In this document: piece by piece, positions 22,514 through 30,950 of the stretch
Layout: each line of letters starts with the position of its first letter
Position numbering within the stretch: the stretch's first letter is position 1
Assembly: GCF_011605345.1 (NCBI RefSeq)
Contig: NZ_JAAOXM010000023.1
Span: 1-39,112, forward strand
From: Burkholderia sp. D-99
GTDB taxonomy: Bacteria; Pseudomonadota; Gammaproteobacteria; Burkholderiales; Burkholderiaceae
Length of the DNA: 39,112 nucleotides
Direction: 5' to 3'
The notes under the pieces: model-generated
Databases searched by the model: none
What the model saw: the letters and a program-made list of their open reading frames with translations, nothing else
Told to the model about the DNA's origin: nothing
Translations under genes and position numbers: made by a program

Positions 22514-23788
22514 ATGAACACGTCCGACAACAACGAGACCCATCGCCATCACCTCGTCGCCTTCGCGATCGACGACAACTCGCAGGCCTGGTACGAGATG
22601 GTCATCCCGTTCATCGTCTCGCTGCGCGCGACGGACTACCGGGGGCGCATCGGCGTCATCGGCTACGGGTTGTCCGACGAGAAACAGCAGCGGCTGCGGG
22701 CGAACGGTATCGAGGTCTACGCCGCGGCGGGCGTCGGCGACCTTGCGTGGGACCGCTACATCTCCGCGGCCGCGATCTTCGACACCGATCCGGCGTTGCA
22801 GACGCTCGCGCTCTACGATGCCGACATCTGGTTCCCGGGGCCGCGGTTCGACATCTTCGACGTCGTGCCGGACGACGAGTCCCTTCACGTTGCGCCCGAC
22901 GCGCACTTCTGTGCGTTCGTGATGGCGCCGCTCATCGGCGAACGGCGCGACGCGCTGATCCACCAGTGCGTGCAGGACGTGCTCGGGCGGCTGGGGCAGC
23001 CGCTGCAGGCGGGGCTCGTCGTCGGCGGCCGCGAACCCTGGGCGCGGTTCGCGCAGTATGTCCGCGAACAGGCGGGCAGGATCGGCCAGGACTTCGCGGC
23101 GATCCACGGGCTGGACACGACCTTCCTGCATCTGTGGGGCGGACTCGGGCACGTGCGGCTGGTGGGCTGCGAGCAGAATTTCGTCACGAAGTGGGGGCTG
23201 CACGAGCGGCACGATTTCGACGCGGTCCGCATCGTGCTCGAGCACCAGGGCAAACCGATCCGTGGCCTGCACATGACGGGCGACGTGCGCTTCCTGAACC
23301 ACTGGCGCTACCTGGCGCGCCATGCCGAGCACGCGCTCGCGCTCGGGCAGGCGTTCGCGCTGGCGCCCGAAGCCGGCAGGCGGGCGCAACCGGCCGACCC
23401 CGGCCTGCTTCAGCCCGAACGCTTTGCCGCGAGCGGGTTGTCGGTGCTGGCCGCGCACGAGGACGTGCTGACGAACGTTCCGCGTCTGGCCGCGGGGCCG
23501 TCGTTCCGTAACCCGCAGGGCTGTGCGCTGAATGCGTGGGCGTCGCACGCGGTCGAATTCGCGGTGACGCGCGAGCGGATGGTACTGGACATCTGGCTGT
23601 CGCATCTGAGCGGCCAGCCTTCGGCGCCCGGCGTGCAACTGGAGCACAACGGCGCGACGGTCGCGCTGCTGGCGCCGCAGAAGCTCAGCGTCGCGACGCA
23701 GCAGGGCGATCGGGTCGTGCTGCGCGCGCTGACGCTGCCGGGGCAGGTATGTCACACCGCATGGGATATCGTCGTGCGCCACGCGTGA
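22514..23788 (+). CDS. Glycosyltransferase-like (GT-A/GT8-type) protein
   Basis: A 424-residue protein that I read as a GT-A-fold nucleotide-sugar transferase. The N-terminal strand HHLVAFAIDDNSQAW is followed by a Rossmann-like unit, then LALYDADIWFPG, where D102-A-D104 sits as a metal-binding DxD motif. Later come QAGLVVGG, GLDTTFLHLWGG (a D in the acceptor loop) and RGLHMTGDVRFLNHW (H253, in the position of the second metal ligand in GT8-like enzymes). Residues about 325-424 form a separate beta-rich domain (AVEFAVTRERMVLDIW...LEHNGATVALL) of unknown kind. No signal peptide. There are no polysaccharide genes beside it, so donor and acceptor are unknown; the catalytic assignment rests on motifs only. 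Confidence 0.6.
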   Translation: MNTSDNNETHRHHLVAFAIDDNSQAWYEMVIPFIVSLRATDYRGRIGVIGYGLSDEKQQRLRANGIEVYAAAGVGDLAWDRYISAAAIFDTDPALQTLALYDADIWFPGPRFDIFDVVPDDESLHVAPDAHFCAFVMAPLIGERRDALIHQCVQDVLGRLGQPLQAGLVVGGREPWARFAQYVREQAGRIGQDFAAIHGLDTTFLHLWGGLGHVRLVGCEQNFVTKWGLHERHDFDAVRIVLEHQGKPIRGLHMTGDVRFLNHWRYLARHAEHALALGQAFALAPEAGRRAQPADPGLLQPERFAASGLSVLAAHEDVLTNVPRLAAGPSFRNPQGCALNAWASHAVEFAVTRERMVLDIWLSHLSGQPSAPGVQLEHNGATVALLAPQKLSVATQQGDRVVLRALTLPGQVCHTAWDIVVRHA

Positions 23789-23840
23789 CGCGTCGGGCTA
23801 CGCGCGCGACCGACCGAAAGCGGCGCGTGCCGCCGGCCGA

Positions 23841-24983
23841 TCACGCGCGCCCCATGATCCGCGTGCCGAGCGAGATGCCGAGTTCGGACAGCGAAGCATT
23901 GGTCGCGAGCTGACGGCTTTCCCAGCGCGCCAGCGCGGCGTCGAATGCGGGGCCGTGCACGACGCCGCGCAGCGCCTCGGCGAGCCCGACCGCATTCTCC
24001 GCCGCTTTCGCGACGCCCGCGGCCGTATGCGGCCGCACGAGGCAGGCCGCGTCGCCGAGCAGTACCGTGCGGCCGAACGCCATGCGCTCGACCGAGAGAT
24101 CGAGGATCGACTGCGCGAACGGCGCCTGTGTCGCGTCGACGAGCGCGGCGAGCGTCGGTGCCAGCATCCGGCGACCGGCGTCCACGAGTTCGAGCCGGTT
24201 GTCGTCGCGCATCGCGCCGGGCGGCAGCGAACCGTCGCGCTGCGTGCCGTCCTGCGCGAGGAACAGCGACGGCAGTTGTGCCGGTGCGAGCCGCCGGTAC
24301 CAGACCCAGTTCACGCGGCGTTTGCCCGGTTCGATCGCGCCGTCGCGGCCGGGGACCAGGTAGGTGAGGAACAGATGCGCGTCGCCTTGCTGGAACGTGA
24401 AGCGGTCGCGCAGCACCTTCAGCACCGGGTCGGGCAGCCGATGCTCGTCGACGAGCCCGCGCCACGCGACATAACCAGCATACGCGGGCCGCGCCTCGGG
24501 CAACAGTTGCGCGCGCACGTTCGAGCGGCCGCCGTCGGCGCCGACCAGCAGGTCGGCCGGCTCGACGCGGCCGTCCGCGAAGTGCGCGATCACGCGGTCG
24601 CCATCCTGCTCGAAGCGCTCGAACGAAACACCGCCATGCACGACGCCGGCGGGCAGCGCGCGTTTCAGCGCCGTATAGATCACGTTCCACGCGGTCTGTG
24701 TTTGCGGCATGTGCAGGCGTTGCACGATCCGGTCGTGCTCGTCGAGATAGATCCGGTCGACCGAATCGACGCCCGCATCGTGCGGCACGGGCACGCCGCC
24801 GAACGCGAACGCGCGCTCGATCGGCGTTTGCAGCACGATGCCGCCGCCGCGGCTGTCGAGCTCGTTCGGCGATTGCTCGAAGACCTTGACGCGCCAGCCG
24901 GCCGCACGCAGTGAAGTGGCGGTGAACAGCCCGCCCACCGATCCGCCGATCACGACCGCCAGCGGGCCCGAAACGTCGCTCAT
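23841..24983 (-). CDS. FAD-dependent aromatic monooxygenase
   Basis: A 380-residue flavoprotein hydroxylase (class A, UbiH/PHBH type, closest in style to 2,6-dihydroxypyridine 3-hydroxylase). The FAD GxGxxG motif is GGSVGG (13-18), the DG motif is LLVGADGGRS, and the GD motif is LLGDAACLVRPHTAAG, which places the flavin phosphate. The N-terminus MSDVSGPLAVVIG starts at the ATG at 24983. The next minus-strand reading frame upstream is a truncated alpha/beta hydrolase, and a TetR regulator follows, so this is the surviving enzyme of a small catabolic operon. The substrate is inferred to be a hydroxylated aromatic or N-heteroaromatic compound, not proven. Confidence 0.88.
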   Translation of the reverse strand: MSDVSGPLAVVIGGSVGGLFTATSLRAAGWRVKVFEQSPNELDSRGGGIVLQTPIERAFAFGGVPVPHDAGVDSVDRIYLDEHDRIVQRLHMPQTQTAWNVIYTALKRALPAGVVHGGVSFERFEQDGDRVIAHFADGRVEPADLLVGADGGRSNVRAQLLPEARPAYAGYVAWRGLVDEHRLPDPVLKVLRDRFTFQQGDAHLFLTYLVPGRDGAIEPGKRRVNWVWYRRLAPAQLPSLFLAQDGTQRDGSLPPGAMRDDNRLELVDAGRRMLAPTLAALVDATQAPFAQSILDLSVERMAFGRTVLLGDAACLVRPHTAAGVAKAAENAVGLAEALRGVVHGPAFDAALARWESRQLATNASLSELGISLGTRIMGRA

Positions 24984-25022
24984 GATGCCTTCCTCCCGTT
25001 GGTTCGTTGCGCGCGCATCTAA

Positions 25023-25316
25023 TCAGCCTTCCCAGTGCTTCAGGAAGTCGAGCAGCAGCGCGTTCACGCGCTCCGGCTGCTCCTCCTGCGGCAGGTGCCC
25101 GCACTGCGCGATCGGCTCGGCGCGCAGGTGCGTCGCCATGCTTTCCCACACGGATTTCATGTCGAACATCTTGCCGACCGCATAAAAATCCTCGCCCCAG
25201 AGCGCCATCGTCGGGCATGCGATTTTGACGTCCGCGTCGACGAGATCCTGCTTTACGTCCTCGGCGTTCGCGCGATAGTCGGACAGTGCGAAACCGGCGC
25301 GGCCGCGAGTGCCTTT
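25023..25316 (-). pseudogene. C-terminal fragment of an alpha/beta hydrolase
   Basis: The minus-strand frame shows GFALSDYRANAEDVKQDL, KIACPTMALWGEDFYAVG, MKSVWESMATHL, QCGHLPQEEQPERV and a helix NALLLDFLKHWEG, which is the last third of an alpha/beta hydrolase of the haloacetate dehalogenase/epoxide hydrolase type (catalytic His in the CGH motif). The nucleophile region and two thirds of the protein are missing, with homology stopping near 25316, so the gene is broken. It lies just upstream of the FAD monooxygenase gene. Confidence 0.8.
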
Positions 25317-25552
25317 CGAGGATAGGCGAAACGTGCGATGCGCCGGATAAATTGTTCTGAATTCGCGTGATTGCGGGCACGGCCGGAACCGACCGCTTCG
25401 TCACGTGCCGGTCGTGGCGGACGTTTCCCGATCCCCGTGTGATGCGCGTGGCAAGCGGCTTGCCGCCGCGTGTACGCCCGACGAAGACGCACGAGCGTGA
25501 ATGTGCCGGATGACGATTCGACCGTCGTCGACCGGCACGCCCGCCGCTCGCG

Positions 25553-26272
25553 TCAGTTGCGCTTGCGCCGCCGTGCGGGTGCGTCCGACGCGAGCTGCTT
25601 CAGCGCAGCGGGCGTGCCGTGCAGGAACGCGTCGATCAGCCGTTCGATCTCGGTGTCGAGATCGTCGGGCACCGGCAGGCCGTAGACCCACTTGCGCACG
25701 CCGAAATAGAAGATGCTCGCGTGCAGGCTCCAGACCAGCTCGACTTCCGCGTTGCGCTGGGCCTCGGTGGCGGGTGTCGCGATGTCGTATTCGTGCCGCA
25801 GCTCGCGCAGCACCGGCAGGAACACGCGTTCGCGCAGCCGCGACAGGTAGCGCGTGTTGAACCCCTCGCGGCTGAGCCCCGCGAAGATGAACGTACGGAT
25901 CCATTCGCGCCGCAGGATGGTTTGCGCATAAGCGCGGTAGAACGCGACCAGCCGTTCCTGCAGCGATACCGTGCGGTCGGCGATCAGTTTTTCCCAGTCG
26001 GGGTTCCACGTGTAGATCTCGTCGTACACGCGGTCGATCAGCGCTTCCTTGCTCGGGAAGTACCGGTACAGCAGCGGCTGGGTGACCCCGATCTGCCGCG
26101 CGAGCTCGCGCGTGCTGCCGGAAAAGCCGTGCGTCGCGAAGTGCTCGATCGCCTTCTCGACGATCTGCCTCTCGCGCGCTTCCGGCGCGAGCCGGCGGCC
26201 CGGCGTGACGGTGTTGCCGTCGGCGTCCGTCCCGCGCTCGCGGGCCGGCGTGCTGCGTTTTCTTTCGGTCAT
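25553..26272 (-). CDS. TetR-family transcriptional regulator
   Basis: A 239-residue TetR-family repressor with an N-terminal helix-turn-helix (about 35-80: RQIVEKAIEHFATHGF, STRELARQIGVTQPLLYRYFPSKEALI). The C-terminal helical ligand domain has REWIRTFIFAGLSREGF and a Trp-rich segment (VWSLHASIFYFGVRKWVYG); the first 25 residues and the last 12 are basic extensions. It lies about 240 bp upstream of the hydrolase fragment and FAD monooxygenase on the same strand, and is probably the regulator of that operon; it is divergent from the YoaK gene at 26621. The ligand is unknown. Confidence 0.92.
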   Translation of the reverse strand: MTERKRSTPARERGTDADGNTVTPGRRLAPEARERQIVEKAIEHFATHGFSGSTRELARQIGVTQPLLYRYFPSKEALIDRVYDEIYTWNPDWEKLIADRTVSLQERLVAFYRAYAQTILRREWIRTFIFAGLSREGFNTRYLSRLRERVFLPVLRELRHEYDIATPATEAQRNAEVELVWSLHASIFYFGVRKWVYGLPVPDDLDTEIERLIDAFLHGTPAALKQLASDAPARRRKRN

Positions 26273-26330
26273 GCATCGGCTCCCGATGGTGCGCCTGCGT
26301 TAACTATCGATCGAAAAATAACACGATTGA

Positions 26331-26348
26331 CGCGCGGCATGCCGCGCG
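26331..26348. promoter_or_regulatory. 18-bp perfect GC palindrome in the TetR/YoaK gap
   Basis: CGCGCGGCATGCCGCGCG is a perfect palindrome 59 bp upstream of the TetR start. TetR-family operators are palindromes, but GC-only palindromes are common in this genome type, so the assignment is weak. The rest of the 348-bp gap (26273-26620) contains no supported gene. Confidence 0.35.
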
Positions 26349-26620
26349 CGGCGCGGCTTTCGTCGCGGCGCGGGGCCTGGTGCGGCGTCGATCCGTGTCG
26401 TGCCGGGCCGGCGCCGGACCGCCGCCGATTCAGAAAAATTCAGGCGGGCGCCATGACATTCAGGCCAGCCTTCACTAGTCTTGCTCCCGAACCGCCGCAC
26501 GGGCCGGATGCCAGTCGGCAAGCCGGGCCGGTCGGCGCAACCGGAGCGGAACATGGGTTATCAGATCTCGCCGGGCGCCGGCCGCGCCGGCGCCGTCGGC
26601 ACCATCCAGGAAACCGGGTC

Positions 26621-27352
26621 ATGCCGTCGCAGCCGGTAACCGCGGGAGCGGTGCCCGACCGCGTGCGCGGCGAGGACGTGTTTCTCGCGTCGATCGCGGG
26701 ATATGTCGACACGCTCGGCTTCGTCGCGCTGTTCGGCCTGTTCACCGCGCACGTCACCGGCAACTTCATCCTGATCGGTTCGGGTCTGGCCGGCGTCGGG
26801 CAAGGGCTCGCGATCAAGTGGCTCGCGTTTCCGGCCTTCATCGCGGGCATCGTCGTCGCGCGCGTGCTCGACCACCGGATGCGCTCGCTGGGTCACGGCG
26901 TGCGCGCACGTTCGCTCTATGCGCTGCAGGCCGTGCTGCTGGCCGGGTTCATGCTGGCCGGCGTAATGGCCTCGCCGATCGCCGACGCCGACGCGCCGAG
27001 AACGATCCTGTGCGGCCTGCTCGGCGCCGCGGCGATGGGCGTCCAGAACGCGCACGCGCGGCTGACGGCCCGCTCGGTCGTCGCCAATACGGTGATGACG
27101 GGCAACGTCACGCAGGCGGTGATCGATGCATTCGACTGGCTGGTGCCGCTCGCCGCGCCGGCCGAACGCGAAGTCGCGCGCGTGCGGCTGCGGCGCACGC
27201 TGCCGCCGGTCACGGGCTTCGCGCTCGGCGCCGGCGCGGGTGCGATGGCCTATCTGTTCGCGGCGTTCTGGGCGCTCGCGCTGCCGCTCGCGGTGCTGTG
27301 CTTCCTCGCCTATCAATCCGGTCGGCCCGACGAGCGGCCGACGTCACGCTGA
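26621..27352 (+). CDS. YoaK family (DUF1275) membrane protein (second copy)
   Basis: A 243-residue polytopic membrane protein of the YoaK/DUF1275 family. Family signatures are FLASIAGYVDTLGFVALFGLFTAHVTGNFI near the N-terminus and AAMGVQNAHARLTARSVVANTVMTGNVTQAV in the middle, the same internally repeated THxTGN pattern as in the copy at 3446-4204, from which it is clearly diverged. About six hydrophobic segments are visible. Start: ATG at 26621 with AGGAAA ten bases upstream; the longer open frame upstream overlaps the TetR gene antisense. The periplasmic VOC and porin genes follow on the same strand 49 bp later, so an operon is possible. The transported compound is unknown. Confidence 0.85.
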   Translation: MPSQPVTAGAVPDRVRGEDVFLASIAGYVDTLGFVALFGLFTAHVTGNFILIGSGLAGVGQGLAIKWLAFPAFIAGIVVARVLDHRMRSLGHGVRARSLYALQAVLLAGFMLAGVMASPIADADAPRTILCGLLGAAAMGVQNAHARLTARSVVANTVMTGNVTQAVIDAFDWLVPLAAPAEREVARVRLRRTLPPVTGFALGAGAGAMAYLFAAFWALALPLAVLCFLAYQSGRPDERPTSR

Positions 27353-27400
27353 ATGCGCGCGCGGCATGCGGCCGCGCCTGCCACTTTCAAGGAGAACCCG

Positions 27401-28342
27401 ATGATCACACTGAAATTGCAACAGGCATGGCGGCTGACGGCTGCGTCGGCGGCCGTGCTCGGCGCGCTGCTGGCGACCGCGCCGGCCCAGGCCGACGAGA
27501 CGCGCCTGCTCGACACGTCGTCCGCGAAGGTGCCGGCCGTCTCGGTCGGCCCGCAGTACGACACGACGCACGTGTGCGTCGCGCCGGAAGATTTCGATCG
27601 TTTCACCGACAGCTTCGTCGCGACGTTCGGCGGCAAGAAGTCGCAGCAGGGTGTGTTCCAGGTCACGCCGACGCCGAGCCAGACGATGTCGCAGCTCGTG
27701 TTCACGCCGGCCGGCACGATCTCGGTGTTCGGCTTCAAGACGCCGATCCCCTATCCGTTCTGCCAGGAGCGCACCGGCTACCTCGTCACCGACATGGACG
27801 TCGCGATGAAATCGGCGCGCGCGCACGGCGCGGACGTGGTCGTCGACACGTTCCCCGATCCGATCGGCCGCGACGCGATCATCCGCTGGCCGGGCGGCGT
27901 GAACATGCAGCTCTACTGGCACACGCAGGCGCCGAAATACGACCCGCTGCAGACGGTGCCGGAAAACCGCGTGTACGTGTCGCCGGAAAGTGCGAGCAAG
28001 CTGGTGCACGACTTCGTCGCGTTCTCGCGGGGCAAGGTCGTGTCCGACGTGCGCAAGGCGCCGGGCATCGAGATCGGCCGGCCGAACGATACGTATCGCC
28101 GCATCCGCATCGAATCGGGTTTCGGCAAGATGACCGTGCTCGCCACCGACGGGCATCTGCCTTACCCGTTCGGCCGCGAGATGACGGGCTACGAAGTGCC
28201 GGATCTGGCCGCGACGCTGAAGCAGGCGCAGGCCGCGGGCGTGACCGTGCTGGTGCCGACGTTCACGTCGGACGGGCGTGATGCGGCGCTCGTGCAGTTC
28301 CCGGGCGGCTACGTCGCCGAGATCCACGCGCGGTCGAAGTGA
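27401..28342 (+). CDS. Periplasmic two-domain VOC (glyoxalase-fold) protein
   Basis: A 313-residue protein with a Sec signal (ALLATAPAQA near residues 22-31, before DETRLL) followed by two vicinal-oxygen-chelate modules, about 40-160 and 170-310. Each module starts with a strand pattern (YDTTHVCVAPEDFDRF and ENRVYVSPESASKL), has a GKK/GKV strand, and ends with a P-G-G-xx-xxx segment (WPGGVNMQLYWH and FPGGYVAEIHA). VOC proteins coordinate a metal between paired modules and act as glyoxalases, dioxygenases or binding proteins; a periplasmic location is unusual. The start has AGGAG seven bases upstream. The TGA overlaps the ATG of the following porin gene (TGATG), so the two are translationally coupled. 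Confidence 0.85.
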   Translation: MITLKLQQAWRLTAASAAVLGALLATAPAQADETRLLDTSSAKVPAVSVGPQYDTTHVCVAPEDFDRFTDSFVATFGGKKSQQGVFQVTPTPSQTMSQLVFTPAGTISVFGFKTPIPYPFCQERTGYLVTDMDVAMKSARAHGADVVVDTFPDPIGRDAIIRWPGGVNMQLYWHTQAPKYDPLQTVPENRVYVSPESASKLVHDFVAFSRGKVVSDVRKAPGIEIGRPNDTYRRIRIESGFGKMTVLATDGHLPYPFGREMTGYEVPDLAATLKQAQAAGVTVLVPTFTSDGRDAALVQFPGGYVAEIHARSK

Positions 28343-29889
28343 TGGGGCGCAGGTCGATGGGGCGGGCCTGGCGGCGCGTGCTGCCGGCCGCCGTGCTGGC
28401 GGGCGGCGTCGCCAGCTACGCCGGTACGGCGGCCGGGGCCGAGGATGCCGCTTCGGCGGCTTCGACAGCTTCGCCGGTTTCGACGGTTTCGACGGTTTCG
28501 ACAGCTTCGACAGCTTCGCCGGTTCCGACGGTTTCACAAGCTTCGACAGCTTCGGCCGTCGGCACGACGTGTACCGCGAAGCGGCCCACGTTGCTGTTCA
28601 ACCGCTGGCAGGAAGACTGGTCGGTGCTCGCGAATCCGTGCGTGCCGCGCCAGCCCGGCGATGCGCTGAAGTACATCCCGCTCGGCGGCGACCCGTCGAC
28701 CTACCTGTCGCTCGGCGCGAACCTGCGCGAGCGCTTCGAGCTGAACAACGCGCCGCTGTTCGGGCTCGGCGCCGCGCACGACGACAACTACATGATCCAG
28801 CGTGCGACGGTGCATGCGGACCTGCGTTATGCCGGGCATGTCCAGGCGTTCGTCCAGTTCGTCGATGCGCGGCCGTTCGGCAAGGACACGGTGTCGTCCG
28901 TCGACAAGGATCAGCTCGATATCGAGCAGGCCTTCGTCGCGTACGTCGACCAGATTGGCGGCGGCACGTTCAAGGCGCGGATCGGCCGGCAGGAGATGGC
29001 GTACGACCTGCAGCGGTTCGTGTCGGTGCGCGACGGCCCGAACGTGCGCCAGGCGTTCGACGCGCTGTGGGCGGATTACGAAATCGGCAAGTGGCGGCTG
29101 ATCGGCTATGTGACGCGCCCGGTGCAGTATCGCGACGACGCGGCGTTCGACGACGTGTCGAACCGGCACCTGCGGTTCGACGGCGTGCGTATCGAGCGCA
29201 GCAACACGGGCCCCGGCGACCTGTCGGCGTACTGGTCGAGGTATACGCGCGACAACGCGCGCTATCTGGACGGGGCCGGTACCGAGCGGCGCGACGTGTT
29301 CGACATGCGCTACGCGGGCAAGTCCAGCGGGTTCGACTGGGACGTCGAGGCGATGCTCCAGACCGGGCACATCGGGCAGGACACGATCGGCGCGTGGGCG
29401 TTCGGCGCGCTGGGCGGCTACACGTTCGCGAAGACGCCGGGCACGCCGCGCGTCGGCATCCAGGTCGACGGCGCGTCGGGCGACAAGCATCCCGGCGACG
29501 GGCGCATGGGCACCTTCAACCCGCTGTTCCCGAACGGCTATTACTTCACGCTTGCGGGCTACACCGGCTACAGCAACCTGGTTCACGTGAAGCCGTCGCT
29601 GACGTTCAAGCCGTCCGCCAACGTGACGGTGCTGACCGCGGTCGGTTTCCAGTGGCGACAAACGACGGCCGACGCAATCTACGCGCAAGGGATGCAGGCG
29701 GTGCCCGGCACGGCCGGCAAGGGCGGTTCGTACACGGGGATGTATGCGCAGGCCCGCGTGGACTGGCTCGTCAATCCGAACGTGGCGCTGGCCGTCGAGG
29801 CCGTGCACTTCCAGATCGCCGATTCGATTCGCGCGCTCGGTGCGCGCAACGCCGACTACGTCGGCGTCGAGGCGAAGTTCGGCTGGTAG
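28342..29889 (+). CDS. Alginate-export-type outer-membrane porin
   Basis: A 515-residue outer-membrane protein with the alginate_export (AlgE/OprD-like beta-barrel) domain. After a signal-like N-terminus (WRRVLPAAVLAGGVASYAGTAAGA) comes an unusual Ser/Thr/Ala linker coded by 9-bp repeats, then TLLFNRWQEDWSVL, SLGANLRERFELNNAP, YMIQRATVHADLRY, FVQFVDARPFGKD and QEMAYDLQRFVSVRDGPNVR, which are the conserved barrel stretches. The chain ends in aromatic Trp (GVEAKFGW), as porins do. No other alginate genes are nearby, so alginate transport itself is not implied; members of this family carry various anionic substrates. Alternative start codons GTG 28339 and ATG 28357 exist. Confidence 0.85.
   Translation: MGRRSMGRAWRRVLPAAVLAGGVASYAGTAAGAEDAASAASTASPVSTVSTVSTASTASPVPTVSQASTASAVGTTCTAKRPTLLFNRWQEDWSVLANPCVPRQPGDALKYIPLGGDPSTYLSLGANLRERFELNNAPLFGLGAAHDDNYMIQRATVHADLRYAGHVQAFVQFVDARPFGKDTVSSVDKDQLDIEQAFVAYVDQIGGGTFKARIGRQEMAYDLQRFVSVRDGPNVRQAFDALWADYEIGKWRLIGYVTRPVQYRDDAAFDDVSNRHLRFDGVRIERSNTGPGDLSAYWSRYTRDNARYLDGAGTERRDVFDMRYAGKSSGFDWDVEAMLQTGHIGQDTIGAWAFGALGGYTFAKTPGTPRVGIQVDGASGDKHPGDGRMGTFNPLFPNGYYFTLAGYTGYSNLVHVKPSLTFKPSANVTVLTAVGFQWRQTTADAIYAQGMQAVPGTAGKGGSYTGMYAQARVDWLVNPNVALAVEAVHFQIADSIRALGARNADYVGVEAKFGW
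28452..28560 (+). repeat. In-frame 9-bp coding repeats in porin linker
   Basis: About ten imperfect units of TTCGACGGT / TTCGACAGC / TTCGCCGGT encode S-T-V, S-T-A and S-P-V triplets directly after the signal peptide. Because the unit is nine bases, gain or loss of units changes the linker by three residues without shifting the frame. Confidence 0.85.
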
Positions 29890-29930
29890 CGTGGCTGGCA
29901 GCGCAGCGCGCTGCGTTGTACGGCGCGACG

Positions 29931-30830
29931 CTACGCGCGCACCAGCGCTTCGACGAAATCGATGAACGCGGTCACGCGTTTCGAGCCGCGCTGCGTCGGC
30001 AGGTAGAGCGCGGTGACGACCGAGCGGGCCGTGCCGGGCGTCACGTCGTATTGCTCGAAGAGCCGGCGCAGACGGCCCGACTGGACGTCGGCATCGACCA
30101 GCCAGTCGGGCAGCAGCGCGATGCCGGCACCATCGAGCGCCGCATCGCGCAGCACTTCGCTGTGGTTCGATTTCAGGCGCCCGGCGACGCGCACCTGCGT
30201 CGTGCCGTGCGCATCGGCGAACGACCACGCCTGCTGGTCGCCGCCGAAGTGAAAGCGCAGGCAGCCGTGATCAACGAGCTCGCCCGGCGTGGCCGGCGTG
30301 CCGTGCGCGGCGAGGTAATCGTGGCTCGCGACGACGTAGCGGTGGAACGTGCCGAGCGTCCGCGCGACGACTTCGGCGGACGGCGCCGCTTCGCCGAGCC
30401 GGATCGCGACGTCGATGCGGCCCGCGACGAGATCGACGCGTTCGTCGGTGAGCTGCAGGTCGAGGTCGAGCTTCGGATGGCGCGCGAGGAAGGCCGCGAC
30501 GTGCGGCGCGATGCGGCGCACGCCGTACGCAACCGGCACCGACACGCGCAGCGGCCCGGACGGCTCGTCGCCGCGATCGGACACCAGCGCGTCGGCTTCC
30601 GCGAGTTCCTCGAGCAGCTGCTTCGCGCGTGCGTAGTACATCGCGCCGGCATCGGACAGCGTGACCTGGCGCGTCGTGCGGTTCAGCAGCACGGTGCCGA
30701 GCGATGCCTCGAGCGCATCCACCGCGCGTACCACCGACGACGCCGCGAGGTCGAGGCGGCGCCCCGCGCTCGAGAAGCCGCCGGCTTCCGCTACTTCGAC
30801 GAACGCGCGCAGCGCGGAGAATTTGTCCAT
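29931..30830 (-). CDS. LysR-family transcriptional regulator
   Basis: A 299-residue LysR-type regulator with an N-terminal winged helix (about 1-60: MDKFSALRAFVEVAEAGGFS, SVVRAVDALEASLGTVLLNR and TLSDAGAMYY) and a C-terminal two-lobed effector domain (LRVSVPVAYGVRRIAP ... DVAIRLGE ... GIALLPDWLVDADVQSGRL). It converges with the porin gene and is divergent from the DsbA/FrnE-like gene 120 bp away, the usual position for a LysR target. The inducer is unknown. Confidence 0.93.
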   Translation of the reverse strand: MDKFSALRAFVEVAEAGGFSSAGRRLDLAASSVVRAVDALEASLGTVLLNRTTRQVTLSDAGAMYYARAKQLLEELAEADALVSDRGDEPSGPLRVSVPVAYGVRRIAPHVAAFLARHPKLDLDLQLTDERVDLVAGRIDVAIRLGEAAPSAEVVARTLGTFHRYVVASHDYLAAHGTPATPGELVDHGCLRFHFGGDQQAWSFADAHGTTQVRVAGRLKSNHSEVLRDAALDGAGIALLPDWLVDADVQSGRLRRLFEQYDVTPGTARSVVTALYLPTQRGSKRVTAFIDFVEALVRA

Positions 30831-30950
30831 GTCGTGCTCTTCGAGTCTTCGTGTCTTTGTGCAGGCCGCAACGATGCGTTGCGCGCCGTTCGCATTCTAT
30901 CGCCGGCGCGCAAGCGCTATCTTCTGGGCTGCAATGTACAGGAGATGACC

